A DNA stretch of 64,000 bases from Lachnospiraceae bacterium (GTDB taxonomy: Bacteria; Bacillota; Clostridia; Lachnospirales; Lachnospiraceae), in NCBI GenBank assembly GCA_022766245.1, contig JALEPL010000022.1, positions 62,001 to 126,000 on the forward strand. The letters run 5' to 3'. Positions within the stretch are counted from its first letter, which is position 1. Each line of letters begins with the position of its first letter. Of the stretch, positions 8,379-17,650 are shown piece after piece. The notes beneath the pieces were generated by a model. That model did no database searches, was not told where the DNA came from, and saw only the letters and a list, made by a program, of their open reading frames with translations. A program made the translations under genes and the position numbers.

Positions 8379-9541
8379 TGTTTCAGTATACATGCTTAAA
8401 TCCAATTGCAAATGTGGGTCTGGATCTTCTGACCGCAGATTATAACAAGGTAGATGAATTAAAGGATGCACAGGCTGTGCTGGTTAGAAGTGCAGCAATG
8501 CATGACTTGGATCTGCCGGAGGGACTTCTGGCAGTAGCCAGAGCAGGTGCAGGAGTAAACAATATTCCTTTAGAGAAGTGCGCAGATGCCGGTGTAGTAG
8601 TATTTAATACACCGGGAGCAAATGCCAACGGAGTAAAGGAGCTGGTATTTGCAGGAATGCTTTTAGCAGCCCGTGATATTACAGGTGGAATTGATTGGGT
8701 AAAATCCGAGCAGACAAATGCGGATATTGCAAAAGCAGCTGAGAAGCAGAAGAAGGCATTTGCAGGAACTGAAATTGCAGGCAAAAAGCTGGGTGTTATT
8801 GGATTGGGAGCTATCGGTGTTAAGGTGGCAAACGCAGCTTTAGATATGGATATGGAAGTATACGGCTATGATCCATATATCTCCGTAAATGCAGCATGGA
8901 ATTTGTCCAGCACAGTCAAATATGTGGCATCTGTGGAAGATATTTACAAAGAATGTGATTATATCACCATCCATGTTCCGCTTTTGGATTCTACCAAAAA
9001 GATGATTAACAAAGAAGCCATTGATATGATGAAGCCCACTACCGTAATCCTTAATTTTGCCAGAGATCTTCTGGTGGATGAGGAGGCTGTTGTGGCAGCT
9101 TTAGCTGAGGGAAAGATTCACAAGTATGTTTCTGATTTCCCGAATCCTACCACTGCAGGCAAGGCTGGATGTATCGTGACACCTCATATCGGAGCTTCCA
9201 CTGAGGAGTCTGAGGATAATTGTGCAGTGATGGCAGTAAAGGAAATCCGTGATTTCCTGGAGAATGGAAATATCACTCATTCTGTGAACTACCCGGATTG
9301 CAATATGGGTGCCTGTGAGACCGCAGCAAGAGTACTGATTCTTCACAAGAACATCAAGGGAATGATTAGTCGTTACACCGCAATCTTAGGTGATGCAGGC
9401 ATCAACATTTCCAATATGACCAACAAGAGCAAAGGCGATTATGCTTGCGCCTTGTTAGATTTGGATGCACCTGTGGATGCAGAAGTGGCTGGAAAGCTTG
9501 CTGATGTAGAAGGTGTATTAAAGGTTCGTGTGGTAAAATAA
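8378..9541 (+). CDS. serA: D-3-phosphoglycerate dehydrogenase with ACT domain
   Basis: SerA oxidises 3-phosphoglycerate with NAD as the first step of serine synthesis. The 387 residues include a Rossmann motif GVIGLGAIGVKVANAALD (GLGAIG at 142-147), the catalytic segment around NFARDLLVDEEAV, the His/Glu region VTPHIGASTEESEDN, and a C-terminal ACT domain from about residue 315 (RYTAILGDAGINISNM). The ACT domain suggests serine feedback, by analogy with the family. The canonical Arg in the NxARG motif appears as NFARD, a variant found in this shorter clostridial form. A terminator follows the stop. Confidence 0.95.
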   Translation: MFQYTCLNPIANVGLDLLTADYNKVDELKDAQAVLVRSAAMHDLDLPEGLLAVARAGAGVNNIPLEKCADAGVVVFNTPGANANGVKELVFAGMLLAARDITGGIDWVKSEQTNADIAKAAEKQKKAFAGTEIAGKKLGVIGLGAIGVKVANAALDMDMEVYGYDPYISVNAAWNLSSTVKYVASVEDIYKECDYITIHVPLLDSTKKMINKEAIDMMKPTTVILNFARDLLVDEEAVVAALAEGKIHKYVSDFPNPTTAGKAGCIVTPHIGASTEESEDNCAVMAVKEIRDFLENGNITHSVNYPDCNMGACETAARVLILHKNIKGMISRYTAILGDAGINISNMTNKSKGDYACALLDLDAPVDAEVAGKLADVEGVLKVRVVK

Positions 9542-9549
9542 ATGGAATT

Positions 9550-9586
9550 GACGGGCTGGCAGATATATGTCAGCCCGTTTCTTTAG
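9550..9586 (+). terminator. Terminator after serA
   Basis: ACGGGCTGGCA and TGTCAGCCCGT form a stem around ATATA, followed by TTCTTTAG. The T-run is short, so strength is uncertain. Confidence 0.75.
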
Positions 9587-9590
9587 TTAG

Positions 9591-9770
9591 TGTCAAATCA
9601 AATATGAAAAACGGCATGAGGTTTTGTCCCCAAAGCAGCGCAAAGCAACCTTTGAGAATATGCCCTGAGGTGGCGTCTCGAAGAGGCGACGGAGCCCTGA
9701 GGGCGTAATCTAGAACGAACATAACTTTGAGTGGCGTATACGTCACCTGTGGTGACACCTCATGCCAAAA
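9591..9770. repeat. Family 2 inverted-repeat element, long copy
   Basis: It begins GTGTCAAATCAAATATGAAA, with GGCATGAGG (9613-9621) pairing with CCTCATGCC (9758-9766). Inside lie GTCACCTGTGGTGAC and the palindromic GGCGTCTCGAAGAGGCGAC. A shorter copy is at 49699-49763. Both end just upstream of a ribosome binding site. This element fills most of the gap between serA and the DUF1015 gene. Confidence 0.75.
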
Positions 9771-9789
9771 TTTACAAGGAGGATAAAAT

Positions 9790-11028
9790 ATGGCAGATAT
9801 CAGAACATTTTGCGCCATCAGACCACGGGAAGATGAAGCAGACCAGATTGCAGCATTACCCTATGATGTATACAATCGCAAAGAAGCAAAGGAAGCGGTG
9901 GCGGGACACGAAAAGTCTTTTCTGCGTATCGATCGGGCTGAGACACAGTTCGATGATTCAGTGGATACCTACGATCCAAAAGTATACCGGAAAGCCCATG
10001 ATATGTTGTGGGAGATGGTGGAGCAGGGAGATTTTATAAAGGAAGAAAAACCTTGTTATTATATTTATGAGCTGACCATGAATGGAAGAACCCAGACGGG
10101 AATCGTGGCCTGCGCATCCATTGATGATTATGCGAATCAGGTGATCAAAAAACATGAGAATACGCGGGCGGATAAGGAGCAGGATCGAATCAATCATGTC
10201 AATATCTGTGACGCCCAGACAGGTCCTATCTTTTTGGCTTACCGTTCCAATCAAATCATCAATGAAGTGATAGATAAGGTAAAAGAGGGACAGCCGATTT
10301 ATGATTTCGTGGCAGAGGATGGCATTGGTCATCGGGCTTATCGCATAGATGAGCCGGATGATATTTCACGGATCAGGAATGCATTTGCTGACATTAAGGA
10401 AATCTATATCGCAGATGGACATCATCGAGCAGCATCTGCTGTGAAGGTGGGATTCTTAAGAAGAGAAGAACATCCGGATTATACCGGGGAAGAAGAATTC
10501 AATTATTTCCTTTCCGTATTATTCCCGGATGATCAGCTGATGATTATGGACTATAACCGTGTGGTGAAGGATCTGGCTGGAATGACAGAGGACGAATTTT
10601 TACAGAAAATGCAGAGTATATTTGAGGTGGGGCGTCCTCAGAAGGAGGCCATTCATCCTACAGAAAAGGGAGAATTTTCCATGTATCTGGCCGGACAGTG
10701 GTATGAGTGCCGGGTGCGGGATGAGGATTGCAGCGACGATCCGGTGGATGGACTGGATGTTTCCCTGCTGCAGAATCTCTTGCTGGAACCGGTATTGGGA
10801 ATTCATGACCCCAAGACCGATCAGCGCATTGACTTTGTGGGAGGAATCCGTGGACTTGAGGAACTGGAGCGACGGGGGCAGACGGATTGCAAGGTGGCAT
10901 TTGCCATGTATCCCACCGATATCAGCGAACTGTTTGCCGTGGCGGATGCAGGTAGACTGATGCCGCCCAAATCCACCTGGTTTGAGCCCAAGCTGCGCAG
11001 TGGCTTATTCATTCATGCATTGTCATAG
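9790..11028 (+). CDS. DUF1015 family protein of the serCA cluster
   Basis: A 412-residue soluble protein of the DUF1015 family (COG4198). Family marks are the start MADIRTFCAIRPRED, LPYDVYNRKEAKEAV, an invariant YIADGHHRAASA in the middle and the end MPPKSTWFEPKLRSGLFIHAL. It is very often found next to serC and serA in clostridia and bacteroidetes; its reaction is not established as far as I know. The ribosome binding site is CAAGGAGGATAAA. A role in serine or phosphoserine metabolism is inferred only from position. Confidence 0.88.
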   Translation: MADIRTFCAIRPREDEADQIAALPYDVYNRKEAKEAVAGHEKSFLRIDRAETQFDDSVDTYDPKVYRKAHDMLWEMVEQGDFIKEEKPCYYIYELTMNGRTQTGIVACASIDDYANQVIKKHENTRADKEQDRINHVNICDAQTGPIFLAYRSNQIINEVIDKVKEGQPIYDFVAEDGIGHRAYRIDEPDDISRIRNAFADIKEIYIADGHHRAASAVKVGFLRREEHPDYTGEEEFNYFLSVLFPDDQLMIMDYNRVVKDLAGMTEDEFLQKMQSIFEVGRPQKEAIHPTEKGEFSMYLAGQWYECRVRDEDCSDDPVDGLDVSLLQNLLLEPVLGIHDPKTDQRIDFVGGIRGLEELERRGQTDCKVAFAMYPTDISELFAVADAGRLMPPKSTWFEPKLRSGLFIHALS

Positions 11029-11054
11029 GATTAGTGGTTAAAAAGGAGAAAAAG

Positions 11055-11963
11055 ATGATACCGTTCTATATGCTGACTGTGGAAATGTCCACAGAAGGAA
11101 TTACTACAGATGAAGTGGTGGAAGTGATGGAAAAAGTGAAGGAGCCCGGTGTGATACAGTCTTATTTACAGGGGCTGGTGCCGGATCTTCTGGCATTTCT
11201 GTTTCAGATTGTTGTAGCGTTGATTGTCTATTTTATTGGCGGAAAAATCATTAACCTGCTGCGCAAAATCGTCCGGAAGATGTTGGAAAAGCGTGACGCG
11301 GACGAGGGCCTGAAACAGTTTTTGGATGCTTTCATCAAGTTCCTCTGTTATTTCCTGCTGATTATGATGATACTTTCCCTGTTTGGGGTGGCCACGACCT
11401 CTGCCATTGCGGTTTTGGGGTCTGCCGGACTTACCATCGGTATGGCACTGCAGGGAAGTCTTTCCAATTTTGCAGGCGGTGTTTTAATTCTAATGCTGAA
11501 ACCATTTCGCGTGGGAGATTATATTGTGGAGGATACCCATGGCAATGAGGGAACCGTAGATGAAATCTCTCTGTTTTATACCAAGCTGAAAAGCGTGGAC
11601 AATCGTGTGGTAGTGGTGCCCAATGGAACATTGGCAAACAGTAGCATGACCAATGTGACACACTGTGAGAAACGTCAGATTGACTTGAAAATAAGTGTAT
11701 CCTACGACACGGACCTGAAGATGGCAAAAGAGGTAATTCTTCAGATATTGCGGAAGGATCCGGATCGTCTGCAGGAGGAAGAGCCGAAGGTGTTTGTATC
11801 CGATTTAGGAGATTCAGCGGTGGTCCTGGGTGTCCGGGTCTGGACTCCAACGGAGAAATACTGGGAGTGCCGCTGGCGTCTTCTGGAAGAAATCAAAAAT
11901 GCATTAGATGAAAACAACATTGAGATTCCATACCAGAAATTGGATATAAATATCAAAAAATAG
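11055..11963 (+). CDS. MscS-type mechanosensitive channel
   Basis: A small-conductance mechanosensitive channel that relieves osmotic stress. The product is about 302 residues from ATG 11055, chosen because AAGGAG lies six bases upstream; the in-frame GTG at 11034 precedes that site. A first membrane segment (VPDLLAFLFQIVVALIVYFI), a second (LLIMMILSLFGVA) and the pore helix GSAGLTIGMALQGSLSNFAG are visible. They are followed by the conserved KPFRVGDYI beta domain and VVVPNGTLANSSMTN. It stands alone between the DUF1015 gene and the cold-shock gene. Confidence 0.93.
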   Translation: MIPFYMLTVEMSTEGITTDEVVEVMEKVKEPGVIQSYLQGLVPDLLAFLFQIVVALIVYFIGGKIINLLRKIVRKMLEKRDADEGLKQFLDAFIKFLCYFLLIMMILSLFGVATTSAIAVLGSAGLTIGMALQGSLSNFAGGVLILMLKPFRVGDYIVEDTHGNEGTVDEISLFYTKLKSVDNRVVVVPNGTLANSSMTNVTHCEKRQIDLKISVSYDTDLKMAKEVILQILRKDPDRLQEEEPKVFVSDLGDSAVVLGVRVWTPTEKYWECRWRLLEEIKNALDENNIEIPYQKLDINIKK

Positions 11964-11972
11964 GTAATTTGT

Positions 11973-12001
11973 TTGACAAAGTATGGGAAATGTGCTAATG
12001 T
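11973..12001 (+). promoter_or_regulatory. Probable promoter of the cold-shock gene
   Basis: A perfect TTGACA (11973-11978), 17 bases, then TAATGT (11996-12001) with an extended TGC just before it. The leader to the ATG is about 60 bases. Confidence 0.55.
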
Positions 12002-12065
12002 TAGGAAGTAAATGGGGCACAGAGTTGTGCAATTTCTAGTTTTATCGTATTAGGAGGAAGAATTG

Positions 12066-12266
12066 ATGCAAGGAACTGTAAAGTGGTTTAACGCAAAGAA
12101 AGGCTATGGATTTATTTCAGATGCTGAGGGAAATGATGTTTTTGTACATTTTTCAGCATTGCAGATGGATGGATTCAAGGAGCTGAAGGACGGAGAAGCC
12201 GTTGAATTCGACGTAGTAGATGGAGAGAAGGGACCTCAGGCAGCGAATGTTGTTCGCTTAGGTTAA
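12066..12266 (+). CDS. Cold-shock domain protein
   Basis: A 66-residue single cold-shock domain, an OB fold that binds single-stranded RNA or DNA and melts RNA structure. The RNP1 motif KGYGFI and RNP2 motif VFVHFSAL are both intact, and the protein begins [17 protein letters not shown]. The ATG at 12066 follows a TAGGAGGAAG ribosome binding site; an in-frame TTG lies one codon earlier. It is monocistronic, with its own promoter and terminator. Confidence 0.96.
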   Translation: MQGTVKWFNAKKGYGFISDAEGNDVFVHFSALQMDGFKELKDGEAVEFDVVDGEKGPQAANVVRLG

Positions 12267-12287
12267 TCTATAAATCATACAGAGAAT

Positions 12288-12325
12288 GAGTGGAGAGAAT
12301 CTCGCATGCGGGGTTCTCTTTTTTG
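12288..12325 (+). terminator. Terminator of the cold-shock gene
   Basis: AGAGAATCTCGC pairs with a GCGGGGTTCTCT arm (with G-U pairs) around a short loop, followed by a run of T residues. Confidence 0.85.
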
Positions 12326-12501
12326 TAACCGTTCAGAGCTAAGTAAAATTCACAAGTAAAATGCGATGGATGCTTGCATACATGAGCTTTTTGCTTGTGA
12401 ATTTTATTTGGCGGATACGCCCCACCGAGAAAACGTTAGTTTTCGAGGTGGGCTCTGAACGGATATAAATTTCTTTTGCGAATGGGGTTCTGAATAGTTA
12501 C
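12325..12501. repeat. Composite family 1 repeats
   Basis: GTAACCGTTCAGAGC at 12325 pairs with GGCTCTGAACGGATAT ending at 12466, enclosing two nested hairpins (CACAAGTAAAA... and CCCACC...GGTGGG). A separate half-end, TTTTGCGAATGGGG then TTCTGAATAGTTAC, ends at 12501. Together with the next element these fill the 475-bp gap before the M16 gene; no other gene is seen there. Confidence 0.75.
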
Positions 12502-12578
12502 AATGTATCCAGAATATTTACCATATTTACAGAATTTCAAAGATATGGTTTATTCCTTAAAAGAAATATAGTAAAATA

Positions 12579-12710
12579 GTACCTGTTCAGAACAGGCCGA
12601 ATCACTTGCTGATGAGGCCGTAAAAACATGATACGTAAAATAAAAAGAAACGGGAAAAATAACTGTATAGCAGGCATACGTATTTCTTACGAATGCCGTA
12701 CGAGTAAGTA
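12579..12710. repeat. Family 1 left end followed by a GGCAT hairpin element
   Basis: GTACCTGTTCAGAAC followed by AGGCCGAATCACTTGCTGAT matches the left part of the copy at 27548, without its right end. It runs into a hairpin with GGCAT (12673) pairing with ATGCC (12697), related to the hairpins at 39386-39428 and 43682-43725. Confidence 0.65.
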
Positions 12711-12741
12711 AAACAGGGGATTGTAGAAAAGGAGAGTAGAC

Positions 12742-15657
12742 GTGGATTTAAAACATTTGAGCGCTTATGAGCAGATCAAAGAGGAGGAGCTGCCGGATAT
12801 CCATTCGAAGGGATATCTGCTGAAGCATAAAAAGAGTGGTGCCAGAATCGCATTGATTCCCAATGAGGATGAAAACAAGGTATTCTATATCGGATTTCGG
12901 ACTCCGGTGGATAACAGTACCGGTGTACCACATATTATCGAGCATACGGTTTTATGTGGATCGGACAAGTTCCCGGTAAAGGATCCCTTTGTGGAACTGG
13001 TAAAGGGTTCCTTGAATACATTTTTAAATGCTATGACTTATCCGGACAAGACCATGTATCCGGTGGCCAGCTGCAATGACCAGGATTTTAAAAATCTTAT
13101 GGATGTGTATCTGGATGCAGTGTTTCACCCGAATATATATAAGAAAAAAGAAATCTTTCAGCAGGAGGGATGGCATTACGAGCTGGAGAATGTGGAGGCT
13201 CCGGTTACGATCAATGGCGTGGTGTATAACGAAATGAAGGGAGCCTTTTCTTCCCCGGAGGGTGTGCTGGACCGGATGATTTTGTCATCTCTTTTTCCGG
13301 ACACCACTTATGGCAATGAGTCCGGAGGAGACCCGGAGTGCATTCCGGATCTGACCTACGAGCAGTATCTGGATTTTCACCGCAGATACTATCATCCCTG
13401 CAATTCTTACATTTATCTGTATGGAAATATGGACATGATAGAGCGGCTGGAATTCCTGGATCGGGAGTATTTGTCCCATTATGATGCGATTTTCTTAGAT
13501 TCTACCATTACACTGCAAACGCCTTTTGCAAAAACGGTAAAAATGACAAAAGAATATCCCATTGCCAGTGAGGAAAGGGAAGAGGATCAGGCATATCTTT
13601 CCTACAATGCTGTGATTGGAACGAATCTGGAACCAAAGCTTACACTTGCGTTTGAGATATTAGATTATGCACTGTTAAATGCACCGGGTGCACCTATTCG
13701 CCAGGCTATTCTGGATGCCGGAATCGCTAAGGACGTATCGGGAGGTTTTGATAACAGTACCCTGCAACCCATATTTTCTGTAGTGGCAAAAAAGGCAAAT
13801 ACAACAGATGCGGAACGTTTGGTGGAACTGGTGGACGAGACATTGCGCAGATTGGTACGGGATGGATTGAACCATCGCTCTCTTCTGGCCGGAATCAACA
13901 GTTCAGAGTTTCGATTCCGGGAAGCGGATTATGGACATTATCCCAAGGGCCTGATTTATGGACTGGATTGTATGGACAGCTGGCTGTATGATGAGAATGA
14001 GCCGTTTATGTATTTGAAGCTTCTGGATACCTACGCATTTTTAAAGAAGCAGGTGAACGAGGGGTATTTTGAACAGTTGATTGACCGGTATCTGCTAAAA
14101 AATACCCATAAGTCTGTGGTTTGCATTGAACCGAAGAAGGGCCTGAACGCAAAACAGGAGGAAGCACTGGCAGAAAGGATGGCCCGCTATAAGGCGAGCC
14201 TTACACCGGAGCAGGTGCAGCAGCTTGTGGAGTCTACCAGACAATTGAAAGCGTATCAGGAAGAGCCTTCTTCCAAGGAAGATCTGGAGAAGATTCCGAT
14301 GTTAAAACGATCTGATTTAAGAAAACAGGCATCGTCATTCCACTATAGCTGTAAACAGATTGGTGAGATTCCGGTGATTCACACAGATGTGAATACCAAT
14401 GGTATTTTATACTTGAATTTATTGTTTGATACGGCACATATTGCACCGGAGGATGTGGAATATCTCGGAATATTGAAGGCTGTGCTGGGATTTGTTGACA
14501 CAGATCAATACGGATTTGCTGAACTTGCAGACCAGATTAATCTGATAACCGGTGGAATGGCATCAAAAATTCAGGTATATGCGGATACCAAGGATAGCAG
14601 TAATTTATCCTGCAAATTCGAGGTACGGGTAAAGATTCTATATGAAAAGCTGGACGAGGCATTGGATTTGATGCTCCAGATTTTGAATCACTCGAAGCTA
14701 ACGGATGAGAAACGTATCTATGAGATATTAGCGCAGGCAAAGTCCATCCTGCAGATGTCTCTCAGTTCGTCAGGGCATACGGTGTCTGCCATGCGGGCGA
14801 TGTCCTATTTTTCGCCGGTGGCTGCATATAATGACCGGGTGGGCGGAATTGCTTTGTATCGTCGTATTTCGGAGGTGGAGGAACACTTTCGTGAGAGGTA
14901 CGAAGACCTGAAAGGAAAATTAGAAGAGATGATTGCTTCTATTTTCCAAAGAAAGAATCTGACTGTGGCCTGTACTGCAGATGAAGAGGGATATGAGCTT
15001 CTTGCTTCAAAGCTTCCCGGATTTTTGGATGAACTGTCCTGTGGAGAAGCACAGAAAAAAACAGAAATTCCGGTGTGCCGGAATCGAAACGAAGGTTTTA
15101 TGGATGCCTCCAAGGTACAGTATGTATCAAGAGCCGGAAACTTTGTGCAGAAGGGATATTCTTACACCGGTTTACTTCGCATTTTAAAGGTAATGCTGGG
15201 GTATGATTATCTGTGGATCAATGTTCGGGTGAAGGGCGGTGCTTACGGCTGTATGAGCGGCTTCCATCGGAATGGTGACAGCTATTTTACTTCCTATCGG
15301 GATCCGAACCTGGGAAAAACCAATATGATTTATGATGGTATTCCGGAGTACCTGAGAACATTCCGGGCTGATGAACGGGATATGACGAAATATATCATAG
15401 GTACGGTGAGTGATATGGATGTTCCGTTAACTCCTTCTGCACAGGGGGAACGTTCGATCAGTGCGGTGATGACCCGTGTCACTTATGAAGATATTCAGCG
15501 GGAGCGGGATGAAATCTTAAATGCACAGCCGGAGGATTTGCAGGGGTTAGCAGATATGATGGAGGCTGTTCTTAAGCAGGATTGTCTGTGTGTCATCGGT
15601 GCAGAGGAGAATCTGAAGGCAGAGAAGGAAATGTTTGATACATTAGAAACACTGTAA
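12742..15657 (+). CDS. M16C family zinc metalloprotease (insulinase / presequence protease type)
   Basis: A large single-chain peptidase of 971 residues, matching the length of the PreP/HypA-type M16C family. The inverted zinc motif HxxEH appears as HIIEH at residues 64-68, in VPHIIEHTVLCGS. A distal Glu ligand is expected near NGVVYNEMKGAF. The C-terminal half contains the typical substrate-chamber segment RVKGGAYGCMSGF. No signal peptide is seen, so it should be cytoplasmic and degrade short peptides. The GTG start has AAAGGAG seven bases upstream. era follows 17 bases downstream, suggesting co-transcription. Confidence 0.92.
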   Translation: MDLKHLSAYEQIKEEELPDIHSKGYLLKHKKSGARIALIPNEDENKVFYIGFRTPVDNSTGVPHIIEHTVLCGSDKFPVKDPFVELVKGSLNTFLNAMTYPDKTMYPVASCNDQDFKNLMDVYLDAVFHPNIYKKKEIFQQEGWHYELENVEAPVTINGVVYNEMKGAFSSPEGVLDRMILSSLFPDTTYGNESGGDPECIPDLTYEQYLDFHRRYYHPCNSYIYLYGNMDMIERLEFLDREYLSHYDAIFLDSTITLQTPFAKTVKMTKEYPIASEEREEDQAYLSYNAVIGTNLEPKLTLAFEILDYALLNAPGAPIRQAILDAGIAKDVSGGFDNSTLQPIFSVVAKKANTTDAERLVELVDETLRRLVRDGLNHRSLLAGINSSEFRFREADYGHYPKGLIYGLDCMDSWLYDENEPFMYLKLLDTYAFLKKQVNEGYFEQLIDRYLLKNTHKSVVCIEPKKGLNAKQEEALAERMARYKASLTPEQVQQLVESTRQLKAYQEEPSSKEDLEKIPMLKRSDLRKQASSFHYSCKQIGEIPVIHTDVNTNGILYLNLLFDTAHIAPEDVEYLGILKAVLGFVDTDQYGFAELADQINLITGGMASKIQVYADTKDSSNLSCKFEVRVKILYEKLDEALDLMLQILNHSKLTDEKRIYEILAQAKSILQMSLSSSGHTVSAMRAMSYFSPVAAYNDRVGGIALYRRISEVEEHFRERYEDLKGKLEEMIASIFQRKNLTVACTADEEGYELLASKLPGFLDELSCGEAQKKTEIPVCRNRNEGFMDASKVQYVSRAGNFVQKGYSYTGLLRILKVMLGYDYLWINVRVKGGAYGCMSGFHRNGDSYFTSYRDPNLGKTNMIYDGIPEYLRTFRADERDMTKYIIGTVSDMDVPLTPSAQGERSISAVMTRVTYEDIQRERDEILNAQPEDLQGLADMMEAVLKQDCLCVIGAEENLKAEKEMFDTLETL

Positions 15658-15674
15658 GAGAAGAAAGGATACTT

Positions 15675-16586
15675 ATGAAGGAAGATTTTAAGTCGGGATT
15701 TGTTACCCTGATTGGGCGGCCGAATGTAGGAAAATCTACTCTGATGAATCATTTGATCGGGCAGAAAATAGCGATTACATCCAATAAACCACAGACCACC
15801 AGAAACCGGATTCAGACCGTTTATACGGATGAAAACCGTGGGCAGATTGTTTTTGTGGACACGCCGGGTATACACAAGGCAAAAAACAAGCTGGGTGAGT
15901 ATATGGTGAATGTGGCGGAGCATACCTTAAATGAGGTGGATGTGATTTTGTGGCTGGTGGAGCCTACCGATTTTATCGGAGCGGGAGAGCAGCATATTTT
16001 GGAAAAACTCCGGGGTACGTCAACACCGGTGATTTTAATTATCAACAAAATGGATACTCTGAAAAACCGTGATGAGATGCTGACTTATATTGATCGTTAC
16101 AGCAGAGAATATGATTTTGCAGAGATTGTGCCGGCATCTGCCCTGAGAGGAGAAAATACCCAGGTTATTCTGGATTTAATATTTAAATATCTGCCCTATG
16201 GTCCAATGTTTTACGACGAGGATACCATTACAGATCAGCCGGAGCGTCAGATCGTGGCAGAGCTGATCCGAGAGAAGGCATTGCATGCCCTGGACGAGGA
16301 GATACCGCACGGAATTGCCGTTTCCATCGATCAGATGAAGAAACGCCCTGGGAAAAAGCTATATGATATTGATGCTACCATCATTTGTGAGAGGGATTCT
16401 CATAAGGGAATCATTATCGGCAAACAGGGCAGCATGCTGAAAAAGATTGGAAGCAATGCCCGCTATGAAATCGAGCGATTGCTGGATGCTAAGGTAAATC
16501 TAAAACTATGGGTGAAGGTAAAAAAAGACTGGCGGGACAGTGATTATATGATAAAAAACTTCGGGTATCGGGAGGATGAAATTTAA
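15675..16586 (+). CDS. era: Ribosome biogenesis GTPase Era
   Basis: Era binds 16S rRNA near its 3' end and helps 30S maturation. The 303 residues contain G1 GRPNVGKST (14-22), G3 DTPG, G4 NKMD and a G5 SAL motif, then a C-terminal KH domain with the RNA-binding loop GKQGSMLKKIGSNAR. The ribosome binding site is AGAAAGGAT. It lies in the conserved era-yqzL-recO order. Confidence 0.97.
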   Translation: MKEDFKSGFVTLIGRPNVGKSTLMNHLIGQKIAITSNKPQTTRNRIQTVYTDENRGQIVFVDTPGIHKAKNKLGEYMVNVAEHTLNEVDVILWLVEPTDFIGAGEQHILEKLRGTSTPVILIINKMDTLKNRDEMLTYIDRYSREYDFAEIVPASALRGENTQVILDLIFKYLPYGPMFYDEDTITDQPERQIVAELIREKALHALDEEIPHGIAVSIDQMKKRPGKKLYDIDATIICERDSHKGIIIGKQGSMLKKIGSNARYEIERLLDAKVNLKLWVKVKKDWRDSDYMIKNFGYREDEI

Positions 16587-16674
16587 AACTGGCTGATATT
16601 GACAGTATTGCATATCACACTTTTGGAGAACCTAGAATCAGGAAACACATCAAAAGAAAAGGAAGGTAGCTGCA

Positions 16675-16839
16675 ATGCTGGAAGAAAGCTGGAATCTATT
16701 TCGCATGACCGGAAGTGTGACGGACTACTTAAAGTACAGGCAGGAAGTGGAACAGGTAAGGAGGGAAGAAGACAATGGGGAACAATACCACTGTCACGGG
16801 AATGATACTTTCCGCAATGCCAATGAGCGAATTCGATAA
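16675..16839 (+). CDS. YqzL family small protein, overlapping recO
   Basis: A 54-codon reading frame starting at ATG 16675 with AAAGGAAGG upstream. It begins MLEESWNLFRMTGSVTDYL, which resembles the YqzL family (MLxxxWxxFxxTGSIxxYL) found between era and recO in Firmicutes. It overlaps the first 65 bases of recO in a different frame, so the last residues are constrained by both genes. Its function is unknown. The family assignment rests on the N-terminal motif and the position. Confidence 0.8.
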   Translation: MLEESWNLFRMTGSVTDYLKYRQEVEQVRREEDNGEQYHCHGNDTFRNANERIR

Positions 16840-17521
16840 AAGAGTGACCATCCTGACCTTAGACCGGGGAAAAATCGCTGCATTCGCCAGGGGGGCGAGA
16901 CGCCAGAACAGCCCCCTTCTGGCAGCGACCAATCCCTTTGTGTTCGGGGAATTTGTGCTCTACGAGGGTCGCAACTCCTACAACCTGCAGAGTGCCTCGG
17001 TGACCAATTATTTCGCTGACCTTACATCAGACCTGGCCAATACATACTATGGAATGTTTTTTCTGGAGATGGCGGAATATTTTACCCAGGAAAATAATGA
17101 TGAGAAACAAGTACTTTCCCTCCTGTATCAGTCACTTCGGGCACTGGAGAGCGGCAAGTATGAACGCAGGCTGGTAAAAGTAATCTATGAGTGGAAGATG
17201 TTAATGCTGAATGGCATCTATCCCAATATGTTTTCTTGCCAGTGCTGCGGGAAAAAGGAGGAACTCTATGGATTTTCCCTGCGTTTGGCCGGGATGATCT
17301 GCAAAGAGTGCAGTGATAAGGAGTATGCAAAAACCATGCACCCATCCACACTCTATACCTTGCAATACATTATGGCATCGCAGATAACCAAATTGTTCCG
17401 GTTTTCTGTGACAGAGGAGGTGCTTCGGGAGCTGGAGAAGATTTTAGACAGTTACCGGGGACAGTATGTGAACCATATATTCAAATCAGAAAAATTTTTA
17501 GAGGATGGGTTGTTGCAATAG
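16775..17521 (+). CDS. recO: DNA repair protein RecO
   Basis: RecO mediates RecA loading in the RecFOR pathway and anneals single strands. The 248 residues start with an OB fold (TVTGMILSAMPMSEFDKRV) and contain a zinc-finger-like CQCCGKKEE...MICKEC segment around residues 150-180. The ATG follows GTAAGGAGGGAAGAAGAC. The start lies inside yqzL, so the two are likely coupled. The 3' end carries a probable promoter for the downstream lipoprotein gene. Confidence 0.93.
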   Translation: MGNNTTVTGMILSAMPMSEFDKRVTILTLDRGKIAAFARGARRQNSPLLAATNPFVFGEFVLYEGRNSYNLQSASVTNYFADLTSDLANTYYGMFFLEMAEYFTQENNDEKQVLSLLYQSLRALESGKYERRLVKVIYEWKMLMLNGIYPNMFSCQCCGKKEELYGFSLRLAGMICKECSDKEYAKTMHPSTLYTLQYIMASQITKLFRFSVTEEVLRELEKILDSYRGQYVNHIFKSEKFLEDGLLQ

Positions 17522-17541
17522 ATGGATGAAAAAGGTATAAT
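17513..17541 (+). promoter_or_regulatory. Probable promoter inside the recO 3' end
   Basis: TTGCAA (17513-17518), 17 bases, then a perfect TATAAT (17536-17541). Transcription would start near 17548 and give a leader of about 100 bases before the lipoprotein gene. Confidence 0.6.
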
Positions 17542-17547
17542 ATCCAT

Positions 17548-17638
17548 TGTCCCAGGGAGGAACTCGGCGAAGTCGGGAGAATGCCTTAGGACCGAGGGCA
17601 AACGAGTCTTTTGCCAGAACGTTATGCTTTAGAATAAC
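17548..17638 (+). other. Structured leader of unknown type
   Basis: The leader can fold into several hairpins: CTCGG with CCGAG around a GAAGTCGGGAG loop region, GGCAAA with TTTTGCC, and GTTAT with ATAAC just before the ribosome binding site. It does not match a riboswitch class I recognise, and no terminator-like T-run is present. It could be a regulatory leader, a small RNA, or chance structure. Confidence 0.35.
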
Positions 17639-17650
17639 ATGGAGGAAACT

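Noticed and set aside
17522-17634. A 37-codon reading frame in the lipoprotein leader
   Set aside because: It has no ribosome binding site, and the predicted transcription start lies inside it.
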